Shown: positions 10,044 to 20,929, counted from the stretch's first letter. The stretch: 64,000 nt of DNA from Balaenoptera acutorostrata (GCF_949987535.1 NC_080066.1:132722335-132786334), one strand, 5' to 3'. A program made the numbers and translations. Notes: generated by a model from the letters alone, not told the origin.

Positions 10044-11197
10044 GTGAGTCGCTTGGCGCTAAGGCTGCGGGAGACTGAAGCGCGTCGGGCCGCAGCTGCC
10101 GGGAGGGAAGGGTGGAGCGCATTGGACGCGGTGCAAGAGGAGCTGCGCCCTGAGCCAGGAGGGTTTGTTGCTGCATTCCCCGGATCAGGTTCCCTCCACA
10201 GCCCCCAGGAGATAGAACCCAATTTGTTGAGCCAAAACAGGTAAAGCCCAAGAAAGGTAGGGAAAGCCGGAGCCGGATGGTGTCCCCTTAGCCCCGCAGA
10301 ACCTCTCCAGTTAGCAGAACCCCCTCCTCCCTGCTTTCCTCTGGGAAGATCTCGGGGTTATTTATGCACCTCAGGACTTTGAGGAGCAGACCTTGGTTCC
10401 TCCTTGGCAATACGAGTCCTTTACCACTTCTCGATGGCTACGCGAGGTTTTATTTCGTTACACCTGCCCATGATTTTAGTGGCATCAGAAATGGGCAAAT
10501 GGCATCTGGGAGTTCTCCCCGGTGTTGGCGTGGAAAGGGAATAAGGGAAGGTGTGCTCCTGCCAAAGTGATTTGCATATGTGAGTGACTGAAAGCATAGG
10601 TTTAGGTTTTTGTTAACTCGTGCGTAAACTTTGAGGAGTGGCGGATGCCGTTTCTGGTGCTGCAGCTGCGGGGGATGGTGGCGGCAGAGGCGGAGAGGAT
10701 TTGGATTAGCAGATGTGTAGGAACGTTTCCGCTGGTGGTGTCGTTCTGATAACCTGTCTCGACAGGTTTTGTTTCTATCTTTGCAAGCGAGGTGACCTGA
10801 AAGCCATTATCTTGGGTTTCAATCACTAATGGGGGTGGTGGTGCAGATTGAATTACTTCGTCGTTTTGCAGGTATTTCCTCTTGTGACCCCGGCCAAGAC
10901 ACCTAGGAGTGGCTGAGGCTTGAGAGAACTTTTTCAGCCTTGCTCCTCTCCCTCTCCAGACCCCACAGTGTACTTGTTCAACGTTAACAACATTTAAATA
11001 AATTCGTTGCCAAGTCCAGGTCACTGGAGTCCTGAGACTTATGTGAATAAGAAAGTTAAGTTTCTCCTGGCAATGTAGCAGTTTTGGACATTACTTTAAA
11101 GGGTGGATGAAAGTTAAATATAGAGTGATTTTTCCCTTAAATGAAGGCCTTAATGTGTTGGGCAAAGAGCTCTCTGGGTTAGGATCAGAACTCCCCA

Positions 11198-11256
11198 AGA
11201 TAAATAAATAAATCTATATCTATATAAACAGAGAGATAGAGATATAGGTATAGATA
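11198..11256 (+). repeat. AT-rich simple repeat (TAAA/TATC/GATA type)
   Basis: The stretch consists of short TAAA, TATC and GAGATA/TATA units inside the PTGDR intron. Confidence 0.6.
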
Positions 11257-11261
11257 TTTGG

Positions 11262-11424
11262 CAGTGGTTTTCAAACTTTAGCACCCTCAGACTCATCAGC
11301 AGTGCTTTTAAAAACAGAGCTGGCTGGGCCCCATTCTCCAGAGTTTCTGATGCAGACATTTTTGAAGAATTCAGCAGCCTCTTCTTCACCTGCTGATGTG
11401 GGGATCACATTTTGAGAACCACAC
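11262..11424 (+). mobile_element. MER5A-like hAT-Charlie MITE
   Basis: It opens CAGTGGTTTTCAAACTTTAG, contains 'gctgggccccattctccagagtttctgatgcag', and closes ATTTTGAGAACCACAC, so the 14-bp hAT-Charlie inverted ends are nearly intact. It is non-autonomous and has no coding capacity. I see no clear 8-bp target duplication. Confidence 0.85.
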
Positions 11425-11435
11425 TCTAAAGCAAG

Positions 11436-11815
11436 CCTTAGCAATCACAGCCCACAGGCCAAATACGTCCTGCCTACTGTTTTAGTGCAGCCCTGGAGTT
11501 AAGAATAGTTTTTATAAACATTTGCCATAAATTTGATGATAGGGCACATGAACTCTGAACCCCAACTAAGTCAAATATGATTCCAAGAAAAAGACTCACG
11601 CTTCTCCTTAATAGACATGTATTACCAAAAATTGTACTCAATTATTATTACTATTATTATTACATTTTTAATTTCATCAATTAAAATTGTAGAAATGTGT
11701 TTTCTCTCTTGTTAATAAGTATCTACTAAATATTCACTATTTGCTTCTTGGCTCATAAAACCTAAAATGTTTGCTCTTCGACGCTTTACAGAATATGTTT
11801 TCAGACCCTTGCTCT
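11436..11815 (+). mobile_element. probable old hAT-type DNA transposon fragment
   Basis: It starts 'tagcaatcacagcccacaggccaaatacgtcctgcctactgtttt' and ends 'cagacccttgctctaaaat', resembling the paired ends of mammalian hAT elements (GGCAAACTACGGCCC...GACCCCTG). The middle is AT-rich and decayed. The family assignment is uncertain. Confidence 0.5.
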
Positions 11816-12099
11816 AAAATAAGAGCCTTACTTACCTGTGCTGTGCTAAAAGCAGAAATTAGCCAAATGCCTGGACATTATGTCCTGAGTTTGAATGTTT
11901 TAGTAAGAATAATGCAGAAAGCATAATACATTGGAAAGAACATTGCATTTGACGAGTGTCTAAGGAGATTTGAATAACTCATAGGGGCTTGTGAGGATTG
12001 AAGGAAATAATAGATTTGAAAACGATTTTCTAAAAAACTTGTAAAGTTTCAAAGACATGCAATGCGGACAGCATTCTTCACGGGAAGTATCATTTCTAG

Positions 12100-12246
12100 A
12101 AAGGATAAGGGCTTTAGCATGGGTTTGAATCAGATCTCATCACTTACTAACTATAAAAGCGCTTACTTATCCTTTCTAACCTCAGTTTCCTTATCTGTGA
12201 TGAGGATAACTATTCTTGCTCTGTAAGATAGTTATGAAGATTTGAA
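12100..12246 (+). repeat. MIR fragment
   Basis: The stretch 'gggtttgaatcagatctcatcacttactaactat ... cctcagtttccttatctgtgatgaggataac' is the MIR consensus on the plus strand. Confidence 0.8.
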
Positions 12247-12310
12247 GTGTTATATATACATATATATATGTATATATATATATGTATATATATATATAGA
12301 CACAATACAC
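12247..12310 (+). repeat. (TA)n/(TATATG)n microsatellite
   Basis: About 55 bp of alternating TA with regular TG interruptions is followed by a short ACACAC run. It lies in the PTGDR intron and is likely polymorphic. Confidence 0.9.
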
Positions 12311-12457
12311 ACACACTAACCAGGTGCCTGGTGGCCTCAAAATTTATTATTACTAATTATTATTACTAATTATAACTTCCATTTATTATAATTGCCTGCT
12401 AGACATAGAAAATTAATTAAGAAATATGATCTCCGAGGATAGTATAATATTTTAAGG

Positions 12458-13021
12458 CAGTGGTTCTCAAACTTGTTCTAGTCTAAGGACCCCCTTTTCA
12501 CTCTTAAAAATTATTAAGGACCCAAAGATCTTTTATTTATGTGGATTATATCTATTAGTATTTACAATATTAGAAATTAAAAATAAGAAAAATTGTAAAT
12601 ATTATTGTAAAACAAGTTACAATGTACTTATTGCTTGTGTTTTTGCATAGGTGAAAGAGAAGTTTGAGATTTCAAAATTATTTAATGAATGATAATGAAG
12701 TGTAGGAATATTAGCAGGTAACATGGGAAAAAGCATGTTAAGAGCACAGAAGCACTGAGAACAGTCTCTGAAAATGCACATATGTATACCCTATTACCTT
12801 AGAAAGGTCTAGAAAATGCAAGAGTACACAGCACATATTCCATTAGCCATGGGAGTGATGATGTCATTCATTACACATCAGGCAGCTTCTGCGAAACTCA
12901 CTGTACACTTATGAGAGGATGAAAGTGAAAAAAGACAAGTAACATCTTTTTATGAAAATAGTTTTGACCACATAGACACACTGAAAGAGTATTAAAGACC
13001 CCCATTCTTTGAAAATCACTT
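12458..13021 (+). mobile_element. non-autonomous hAT-Charlie-type DNA transposon
   Basis: The left end is CAGTGGTTCTCAAAC and the right end TTTGAAAATCACTT is its degenerate inverted copy. The 8 bp flanking each end nearly match (TTTTAAGG at 12450-12457, TTCTAAGG at 13022-13029), as expected of a hAT target-site duplication. Internal sequence (aggacccaaagatcttttatttatgtgg) is typical of this mammal-wide group. There is no intact transposase. Confidence 0.85.
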
Positions 13022-14399
13022 TTCTAAGGAAAGGATTTAGTGATTGGAAAAAATAAGGCTGTATGTGAAGGTGGCTAAACTTAAAAAAAAAAAATCTTGC
13101 TCATCACATAAATATTGTATTTCATTAAGCCCGTGAAAAGTTTGTTGGAATATGATTTTCTAATTAACTTTGTTATAATGCTGGATTAGAGCAAGATGTT
13201 TAGATTGAATTCTCAAATTTCCAATTTGATACGGTAAAAAGAAAGTATAGAGAATATGGGAGGAGCTTTAGCGGCAGTTTGCAGCATGTTCTTTAATGTA
13301 TACAAAGTATTTTCATCAAAATTATTTTTACCTTAGAAAACCACAGTGTTTTGGAGGTTGGTCGGGGAGCAGGAATGGCTGAAAGAGGGTTTTCACGTAT
13401 AGATTCAACGTAGTAGTTGAGAGGTTTAGAAGCCAGGTAAAGGTGTGCACAAGCTTGTGTGATCGCATATATCAGAATCCATGGAGTCAGAGAAGTGGTT
13501 AGAGGACCTCCTGCATGCATTGAGATAACTCTGTGTGAGTGTGTGTGTGTGTTTCCTTTTGTTGAGCAGAAAGAAGGGTGGGATGCTACATCCAAAGGAG
13601 GCTGTTACAAGTTGTGTAAGGGATGGTAGCAAGAGACTGGCCCAGGGAAAAGGGTCAGAAGTGGATTTAAAGAGCTAGAGCAGAGGCTGAGGTCTAGGGT
13701 GTGGTGATAGATGAACTGAATGGGAGAGGACGTTGGAATCAATGTTGCTGTCCTAAGCAGGGATGTCCAGTCAAGCTGTCGCCAGAGAACAGGCAACAGC
13801 AACATTTTTTTGTGGACCCCTAATTTCAACAGAGGGCGCTCTTCTCACACCAGTTCTCTGTGTAATGCCCTGCATGCGTTGAACAAGCCAGTTGTGTATT
13901 CTGAGGGTATTCCGTATTCAAGCCCTCTGTCAGAGGAGCAGTTTATAAAGTATCTTCTAGGGAATACCATTGATCATGAGAGGATTTTTCGAAAGTCTAG
14001 ATTGTGTTCAAACGGATATCTTGTGAGAATTAATAGAATATGTACTTTGATCACTGTCACGAGGGAATATATTTGTCATATTTTTAGTAAACTCAAAAAA
14101 TAAATAAAATTAAAAGGCCGTTTGTAGAATATTACATTTCTAATACAAGTCAAGTGACTTGAAAGTACAAATAACCTAATAATATGCAATAGAATTGATA
14201 TGGATAAATAGTGTACAGAAATAAAAGTTGTCTTAATTATATAAACATCATTCAGTTACCCAGATCCCAACTAATCAAGCATTCTCAAATAGTAAGAATT
14301 ATATCTTGCTGCACTCCACTTTGAGGAGAAAGGAGCAAATATAAAGATTAAAGTCATATAAAGTGTTTGCTTTTTCAATCAACTCAAGTGTGTAGCTTG
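13022..14399. other. PTGDR intron, mainly unrecognised
   Basis: It contains a poly-A run at about 13082 and a (TG)n run at 13531-13552. A 127-codon ORF at 13720-14103 has no recognisable domain and no splice context that I can support. Confidence 0.4.
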
Positions 14400-14600
14400 T
14401 TGTCATCCATTTATTCATTCATCTCAGATCTGGAACCTACAACATTCCAGTCACTGTAATTCATTGTGGGGATATAAAATGAGAAAAACATCACATCTGC
14501 CCACAGAGCTATAATACTGGGGGTGAGAGGGAGTGACTAGGGCCAGAAAGGAGTTAGAAAAGGAAAGGGATTGACTCCTAATTGATAAAATAATAATACT
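14400..14600 (+). repeat. L2 fragment
   Basis: The stretch 'ccatttattcattcatctcagatctggaacctac...gtcactgtaattcattgtggggatataaaatgag' follows the L2 3' end pattern, strongly diverged. Confidence 0.55.
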
Positions 14601-14619
14601 AGCTAATTATTGAATTATT

Positions 14620-14815
14620 ATTAATGCAAGGACCTGTTCTCAAGGTTGTACTCATACTATCTCATGCAAATTTCATAACAATCCTGAAAGATAGGTGCAC
14701 TTATCCCCATTGTATAGATGAGGAAACAGAGTAACTTGCCTGAAGTAACACAGCCAGTGAGGCGATCCTATCTAACCTGGATGGTCGGACTCTAAAGCTG
14801 ATGAGCTTAACCACC
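14620..14815 (-). repeat. MIR fragment
   Basis: The plus strand reads 'ctcatgcaaatttcataacaatcctgaaagataggtgcacttatccccattgtatagatgaggaaacagagtaacttgcc', the reverse of the MIR core, and ends near 'gagcttaaccacc'. Confidence 0.8.
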
Positions 14816-14879
14816 ACCTTAACCATCACCAGAGGCTTCGTGATGGGGGTAATATTTTAGGTCAACCTGGAAAGAAGGT

Positions 14880-15060
14880 AGGATTTGGGCATGTAATCAA
14901 TTTCCACATCTGTAAAATGGAGATAATGAACACACTTACTTCACAGGACTTTCATAAGGATGAAACAAACTTTTAAAAGTAAAACGGAATGGTGCCTGAG
15001 AATACGAAGCTCTGTGTGGACATTAGCCATTTTTATTACTCTTAGTGTTATTAAGCAGTG
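14880..15060 (+). repeat. MIR fragment
   Basis: The stretch 'tttccacatctgtaaaatggagataatgaacacacttacttcacaggactttcataaggatgaaac ... agccatttttattact' follows the MIR 3' half. Confidence 0.75.
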
Positions 15061-15675
15061 ATGATGGGAGAGGGCTTCCAGATAAACTCTTGTCTTCCTA
15101 AGTGTACTAGATGGGCATATCTGAGCCTACAGAAAAGAGAATAAAAAGGTAAGGAAACACTTATGGGAACATACATCTTCTCATATCCCTGATGGCGTTG
15201 AATGGGTCTGGTCGGTGTACTTATTCATATCCCCTCCCATTAATGTTGAGTTTGCATATTTTCTGGTCCATTAGAGTCCATTTTGTCCCATTATGGATTT
15301 AGAATCTCAATGAGCATGGGCGATGTAAGAGCACGGAGAAAAAGTGGCTGGCCTCCAACCGAGTGGGAGACAGTTGTAGAGCTGGTCTAGACAGCAGTGT
15401 CGGCTGAATGGCAGGAAAGGGGTGAGGCAGTTTGCAGGGCCCCCAAGAGGCCAGAGAGCTCAAGGAAGAGCAAGACAATACAGGAGTGGCTGGGCACAGG
15501 TAAGGAGGCTTATCGCTCTGTGTATGTTTCTTTTTTCTTCCTAGCCTGAAAACAGGATGACGACCACAGAATGATAAGCATCTGTGCTAAAAATGAGTAA
15601 TTTACACACGTTGTCTCCTGTCTTTCCGTTGGAATATGTCCTGCCTCTTCACGATGATTAAATGTTTCTGTTTCA

Positions 15676-15977
15676 GATGGACTCACAGACATAGAAAACA
15701 AACTTATGGCTATCAAAGGAGAAATCGGGGGCAGGGATAAATAAGGGATTTGGGATTAACAGATACACACTGCTATATATAAAATAGATAGACAAGGACC
15801 TACTGTATAGCACCGGGAACTGTATATCTTGTAATAACCTATATTGGAAAAGAATCTGAAAAAGAAAAAATATATACATTTATATGTATATACATATACA
15901 TATATATGCTGTACGCCTAAAACATTGCGAATCAGCTATACTTCAATAAAAAAAAAATTCAGAGAAAGAGAAAACAA
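15676..15977 (+). mobile_element. short 5'-truncated L1 3' end in the PTGDR intron
   Basis: About 300 bp of L1 3'UTR runs from 'gactcacagacatagaaaac' to 'atacttcaataaaaaaaaaa' plus an A-rich tail. It is flanked by a perfect 12-bp duplication, GTTTCTGTTTCA, at 15664-15675 and 15978-15989. It lies in the sense orientation of PTGDR, about 500 bp upstream of exon 2. Confidence 0.9.
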
Positions 15978-16481
15978 GTTTCTGTTTCATTGGTGTCTCC
16001 ACACATGTGACATTTCACAAGTGTGACTTATTCCTGGGCTAACCAAGAATCGAGGATAGGAAGGAGGCAGAGGAAAAAGGGAAGAGAATCAGTATCTACG
16101 GGAGTGAGGTGACTCTGTAAACGACTCAGTAGACTAGATTTGTCCCACTTCAGCTCTTCCTCTACACCGCCAGGCAGGGAGTGGGCAACTCCAGCCCTGC
16201 CACACTCACCGCAGGTGGACCAGCTCCAGGGACTTAGCCAGGGGCTCCCAGGAGGACCTGGCTTCCACTGAGCCTCCCAGGTCGGCCCTGCACCTCCCTG
16301 GCTTCTCACTTGCACCCATCCGCCGTGGTGGCCTTAGCTGCTTATAAATTTACCCAAATGAATACTCCAAGCCAAGCTGCCATACTCTTATGGAAAAGTA
16401 ATGTTTCCTAAGTGAAGTAAGTGAATTTGTTGCGGCCATCGACCTTCCGCTCTCCTAATTGAATGTTTTTCTTTAAAACAG

Positions 16482-16721
16482 TATCGTGCTTACTATGGAG
16501 CGTTTAAAGCTGTTCACGAGAAAAATGGAACTGCCGAAGAAATTGAAGACCTCAGAGCCTTACGCTTTCTCTCTGTGATCTCCATTGTGGACCCTTGGCT
16601 TTTCATCATTTTCAGAACATCGGTATTTCGGATGTTTTTTCACAAGATTTTCATAAGGCCTCTTATGTATAGAAACTGGCAAAGCAATTCTTGCGGAACT
16701 AACATGGAATCCAGCCTATGA
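16482..16721 (+). CDS. PTGDR: PTGDR coding exon 2: residues 283-361 and stop
   Basis: The exon follows a TTAAAACAG acceptor and continues in phase 0 from exon 1, so the junction reads CSLPLI-YRAYYG, matching the known DP1 junction. It encodes extracellular loop 3, TM7 and the cytoplasmic tail. Arg310 (RALRF, TM7) is the prostanoid-receptor arginine expected to pair with the ligand carboxylate. DPWLF at 319-323 replaces the usual NPxxY motif, as across prostanoid receptors. A possible N-glycosylation sequon NGT lies at 297. The tail is short and ends NMESSL, very close to the human C-terminus. There is no frameshift or premature stop, so the gene appears intact. Confidence 0.96.
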   Translation, partial: YRAYYGAFKAVHEKNGTAEEIEDLRALRFLSVISIVDPWLFIIFRTSVFRMFFHKIFIRPLMYRNWQSNSCGTNMESSL

Positions 16722-18485
16722 CAGTGTGTTAACCTCTCTGGTAAACTCAGGAATATATCACATTTTCTGGCAAAGAACCATGATCAAAAAAATCTTACAA
16801 GTTATATCCTTAAAAGCTATGTCCCATAACAAAACATCTAAATGTATTTTCAAAACTATTCGATCGATCTTAATAATGTGTTGTCACTCTATGTTCATGA
16901 ACCGGTTCAGTGGGGTTTTTCAATAGCAACTACAGTTTCATATATTGTAAACAATGTTAAAAGTCTTAAAGCAATGATAGTAATTGTTCCAATGTTTGTA
17001 CTTGGTGTCCCTAATTTTTAAAGGCAGTCTTGAGACCTCTGGGTCTTTATTTAAATTCAGTAGAAACAACACAGTTTACAATTATGTGATAGGTGTTCTT
17101 AAATTTTCTTACCCTCTTTATTTCTAGTGGAAGCTGATTTGTTTATTTTGCATCACAATTGCCCCTGTTTAATTCTTTCCTTTGCCAACTGATACAAGTA
17201 TAGCCTGAATTATAGATGCTCCTCTGAAAAGGGTGGTAGAAAATATAACTAGGTGAGGTGTTTGGAGGGTCCTTCCCCAGCCACCCGCTGGGAAAACGCT
17301 CACCACCTTGTGTGAAGAGGCGAAGCTGTAAATAAGTAAACGAAAGGCAAGATGTGACTATGGTCTACACCCTAGAGAAGAAAAAATTCTTTTTACCCTT
17401 TGAAGTCCAGTTTCTTGTGTGTTGAGGTAGGGGTGTCAGTAGGCATGAAAATTTGGAGTGGGCTACAAAATGTTGTTTCAGTTTTTGGAACCTCCATCTT
17501 GTAGGTTTATCAAAATAATGGATTCTTTGGTGGGGAGGGATTTATGGTCTTTGGAAGACAGGGAAGTATGACTTCCCAGAGAGCATGTTTACTAAACATG
17601 GCTGTGTCACAGCCGGGCATTCAGCACAGGGACAAACTCACCCGGGACTCAGTCAGCTGAGAGCAGTGGCAATGACCTTAACATCTACATGTTAAAGCCA
17701 TGTTCTGCCCTTGGTGGAGACAGTAAGACCTTATTGAGGTTCCTGAGAGATACGCTTTCAATCTGGAGCAGAACACGGCTCAGATAGAGCACCACCAAGC
17801 ACTTTAATTGTACATAATGTTTACAAAGGTTAGCAACACTATGACCAAAAGGGAAAAGTGGGTAAAATACAGCTGCAGCTGTTTAACTAAGCAAGAGACC
17901 GTAGACCCAGCCTGCAGGGAAGAACTTTCACCTTGGGTAAAAGATGAAAGTTTTTTCATGGGGGCGTCAGAGGGGTTTCAGCATCTGTGGGGTACCTGAC
18001 ACACTCAGACTCTGAGCTGGAGAGCCAGCTACATCTGAAGAGCCTGAGACCCCCATTCAGCCATCCCTTCCAAAGATCAGAGTATTTGCCTTATTTTCAG
18101 CTTAGCAGCAGCCCCATTTTTTCACCTCTGGTTTATCGCAGAGGTGGTATTAACCTGGAAATATGTATGTAATTTTTGTGTGTAGCAAAACTGTGAAATG
18201 GCCAAATTAGGAATACAGGAATTATAATCTGAGACTATGATGTGATGAAAAATGCACTTCTTTTCAAGTTTAACTCTCGTTTGTATATTTAATTTGTAAG
18301 TACCTGTGTGTGTTTCATTGTCAGAGGAAGTGCATCTGTTTCATGCTCTCCTTTTGGAAGGTGTGTTATGATCATTGTCAAGATCATTTGAAAAGTTCCC
18401 AGATACATCAATAAACATAACTTTATGATATTTTGCAAAGAAAATTACCTTTCTTCAAATGAAATAAAAGGGTTTAGTTTTTTTA
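16722..18485 (+). other. PTGDR: PTGDR 3'UTR (inferred)
   Basis: About 1.76 kb separates the TGA at 16719-16721 from the second poly(A) signal, a length I judge typical for this gene. No recognisable retroelement interrupts it, in contrast to its surroundings, which fits a transcribed UTR. Short ORFs inside have no domain. The 3' boundary is inferred from the AATAAA signals. Confidence 0.7.
18410..18468 (+). terminator. PTGDR: two candidate PTGDR polyadenylation signals
   Basis: AATAAA occurs at 18410-18415 and again at 18463-18468. The second is followed by a strongly T-rich and TG-containing stretch (TTTTTTATTTTGTTTTGTTT from about 18478), a plausible downstream element. The second is therefore the better cleavage signal. 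Confidence 0.7.
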
Positions 18486-18724
18486 TTTTGTTTTGTTTTC
18501 TTGTTTTGAGTAAAGGGCTACCAGCAGTCTTTCATTCTCTAGCAGTTTAATACTGAGGATTTTTATAGGCTGTTCTGTTAGCATATGTATTCCTTTCAAC
18601 AAGTTTGCACAGGTTTATCCAAGGAGTTAGTGGTGCTTTCTGTTTAACACAGAATGTAGATATAACATCTGGATGAAATCCATGTTAAGTTAAAAGTCAA
18701 CTCTTCAATGATCTTCACTGATTT

Positions 18725-18920
18725 ACTCATTAGATCATTAAACATTAAATAAGTGTTAATTGACACATACCTTGGGTTAGGCACTTAGGTGCCGAGGGAA
18801 AAAAATACATAAGACTCAGTTCTGGTGCATGATTTGCTTATTGTCCAGTGGGGGAGACAAGCACGTAAACAGTTACAATAGAGTATGGAAATCCCAGTAA
18901 TAAACGTGCACACACAGTCC
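18725..18920 (+). repeat. L2 fragment
   Basis: The stretch 'actcattagatcattaaacattaaataagtgttaattgacac...gttaggcacttaggtgccgaggg ... gtgggggagacaagcacgtaaacag' follows the L2 3' end. Confidence 0.7.
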
Positions 18921-19369
18921 CATTACAGAAGAGGAAACCTGAACTAGGGGTGTTGTGTAGGGTTATCAGAACTTCACAGTGAGAAAGATGCTTAAGTGAA
19001 ATATTGAAGATGAGTAGGAATTTTGACTCCAGTTGAAAACTAAAGAAAGGACTAAAATAGTCTACATAAGAGGAAATACATATGGTTAATAAATGTAGAA
19101 AAAATTCCTGTCTAATCAAAGAAATGCTAAATTCAAATTATCAAGGACCACACACAAAAATAATTATGACTGTCAATAACAGAAAGGCTGTTAGTAAATA
19201 AAAGGAACACATGTGCTCCCCGGTGAGTTGGTAAATTTGTCCACCTTTTCTTGATAGCAACCTGACACTGCATATCAGGAGCCTACAAGTGTTCTTTTCT
19301 ACCATTCCAGTGACTTCACTCTAGAATTCTCTTCCAGAGGGGCTGTCACAGTTATGTGCAAAACTCTTC

Positions 19370-19765
19370 TTTGTAGCATTATTTATAATAGCAAAAAGAT
19401 GAAAAGGAATCCATCTACCTGATCAAAACGGGTTAAACAAACTCTTCAGGTATAATATAGATACACACACAAACATATATGAAAATTATGTAGCCATTAA
19501 AAAAAGACGTTTTCAAATAATTTATAAAAATTGAGAAGAAAGCTTACAGTGTAATACGAGGTGAAAAAAGCATGATACAATGTATTTTAAGGTATGATCC
19601 ATAATTAAATATGCCTATAAAATACCTTGAAAAAATAAACCAAAGAAAGTGTGAACCACAGTTATCTTTTTTATGGACGCTTTTTCCCACAATTCTTCAT
19701 ATTTTCCAAGTTTTAAAATAATACGTCAAAATTTCTTTTATGTGAAATTCTGTTTTTAAAAGAAT
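19370..19765 (+). repeat. old L1 3' fragment
   Basis: The series 'gtagcattatttataatagcaaaaagatg', 'aattatgtagccattaaaaaaag' and 'aagcatgatacaatgtattttaagg' is the end of ORF2 and the 3'UTR of an ancient L1M-type element on the plus strand. Confidence 0.75.
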
Positions 19766-19794
19766 GAATAGAAATGGACTGAGAAGACAATGGG

Positions 19795-20130
19795 GAAAGG
19801 CACGAAGGGAAATCTTTCACGTCTATAAAGGACCAGTATGTGCAAAACCATGCAGGAATAAAGGAGTGTGGCATGTCCAGGCTTAGTTAGTAGCTTCATG
19901 TGGCAGAAGCTTGGGAATTATGAGCAGAGGTGGCAGGAAAAGAAGCTGAAAAGAGAGGCAAGTTTCACACCATCAGGGGTGTTTGTTGCAGGCGGTGGAG
20001 GTTTGGAGCTCTCGTGGGGCCCGTATACACGCTGGAGACTTTGAAGCCAGGGTGCAGTCGGAATGGAGTTTGAGGAAGGTCGTGCTGGTGATATGGATTA
20101 TGGATGGTCAGGTGGGAGGCCTCGTGTGGT
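19795..20130 (+). repeat. L2 fragment
   Basis: The stretch 'aaaggaccagtatgtgcaaaaccatgcaggaataaaggagtgtggcatgt...' and the following G-rich part resemble the L2 interior '...gcatgtgcaaaggcc...' region. A 100-codon ORF at 19983-20285 overlaps it and is probably incidental. Confidence 0.6.
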
Positions 20131-20517
20131 TGTGCAGTCCGTGCACTAGACCAGGGTGCTGGTTAAGGAAGAGAGTGGGACTCACTTTCCTGGCTGCTTG
20201 CCTGGACGTGGAGTGCATCACCTCAGAAGAAAGGGCCCCCTTTGATGATCTTTCTGCTGGGAGGAGGCACAAAAATGCCAAATAGGCAGGTCCAGGAGGG
20301 CCCTGCTGCCAGGGAGGGAAAGAGGTGAGAAGGAGCTGAATTCAAGCAGTGCCAGGGAGAGGTAAGTTGCACAGCTTTTTAGTAGGTAGAGCTGATAGGG
20401 AGGATTCCAACTTATGACTCAGTTGTGCCTTTATTCTTCTTTCAATATATTCAGGCACAAGTTAGGGAAGGGAAAAATTCTGAAAAAAGTCTCTTTTTCT
20501 TTTTCTTTTTTTCCTGA

Positions 20518-20844
20518 CATTCCCAGTATACCTGGACAGAAGATTGCAGTTATGACTCTAATGAACTTTCTGGGTCATCTATGGATTTTAATTATATGTT
20601 ACCCAGCCACGTTAATAAAGGGCCAATGATTAGGACTGTTAATTTAGTTCCAGAAGTCTATCAAAGGCTGACTGGGCTAGATACTCCTGAAGCTTTAGGG
20701 GAGAGAAGGGATCCCACAAATAAAACCACTAGGATGATCCAACTAGTGGATTCGCTGGTCCACGAAAAAAGAAAAAGAAAAAAGAAAATACCAGCCAGAA
20801 GACCAAAAAATGAGCAAAAGACTCCATTCATAATGTTTCTCTGA
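20518..20844 (+). other. unidentified exon-like open reading frame
   Basis: From 20486 a long pyrimidine tract leads to TCCTGACATTCCCAG, an excellent splice-acceptor configuration ending at 20526. The frame beginning exactly at 20527 stays open for 105 codons to a TGA at 20842-20844. The translation has balanced, protein-like composition: an acidic/serine start, a segment containing VNLVPEVYQRLTGL, and a very basic lysine/arginine tract near the end. An in-frame TGA lies at 20515-20517, so the frame needs splicing or an internal ATG (20581). I do not recognise the protein. It could be an unannotated exon, a fragment of an old retroviral or retrogene ORF, or chance. No function is claimed. Confidence 0.35.
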
Positions 20845-20865
20845 ACTCTAATTCTCAGATCTTTT

Positions 20866-20921
20866 CAGATCTTTTCAGTTGCAGGTAATCAGATTCTCAG
20901 ATCTTTTCAGTTGCAGGTAAT
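20866..20921. repeat. short tandem duplication
   Basis: The unit 'agatcttttcagttgcaggtaatca' plus 'gattctc' occurs twice in a row, and an extra 'agatcttttc' precedes the first copy. It lies just after the exon-like ORF. Confidence 0.8.
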
Positions 20922-20929
20922 CACTGACA

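Larger units (their letters stand above)
10044..16481 (+). other. PTGDR: PTGDR intron (6438 bp)
   Basis: The intron starts GTGAGT at 10044 and ends ACAG at 16481 after a T-rich tract (GAATGTTTTTCTTTAAAACAG). One phase-0 intron at the end of TM6 is the known prostanoid-receptor gene structure. The first 200 bp continue the exon 1 reading frame to a stop at 10242-10244. The intron holds MER5-type, hAT-Charlie, MIR, L2 and L1 pieces listed separately. The remaining stretches (10250-11190, 13030-14390, 15061-15663, 15990-16440) show no gene I can support. Confidence 0.93.

Noticed and set aside
8813..10078. A 421-codon plus-strand ORF overlapping PTGDR exon 1 in another frame
   Set aside because: It is a GC-rich shadow frame of the receptor exon. 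Its Ala/Arg/Pro-rich translation has no domain, while the PTGDR frame matches a known protein.
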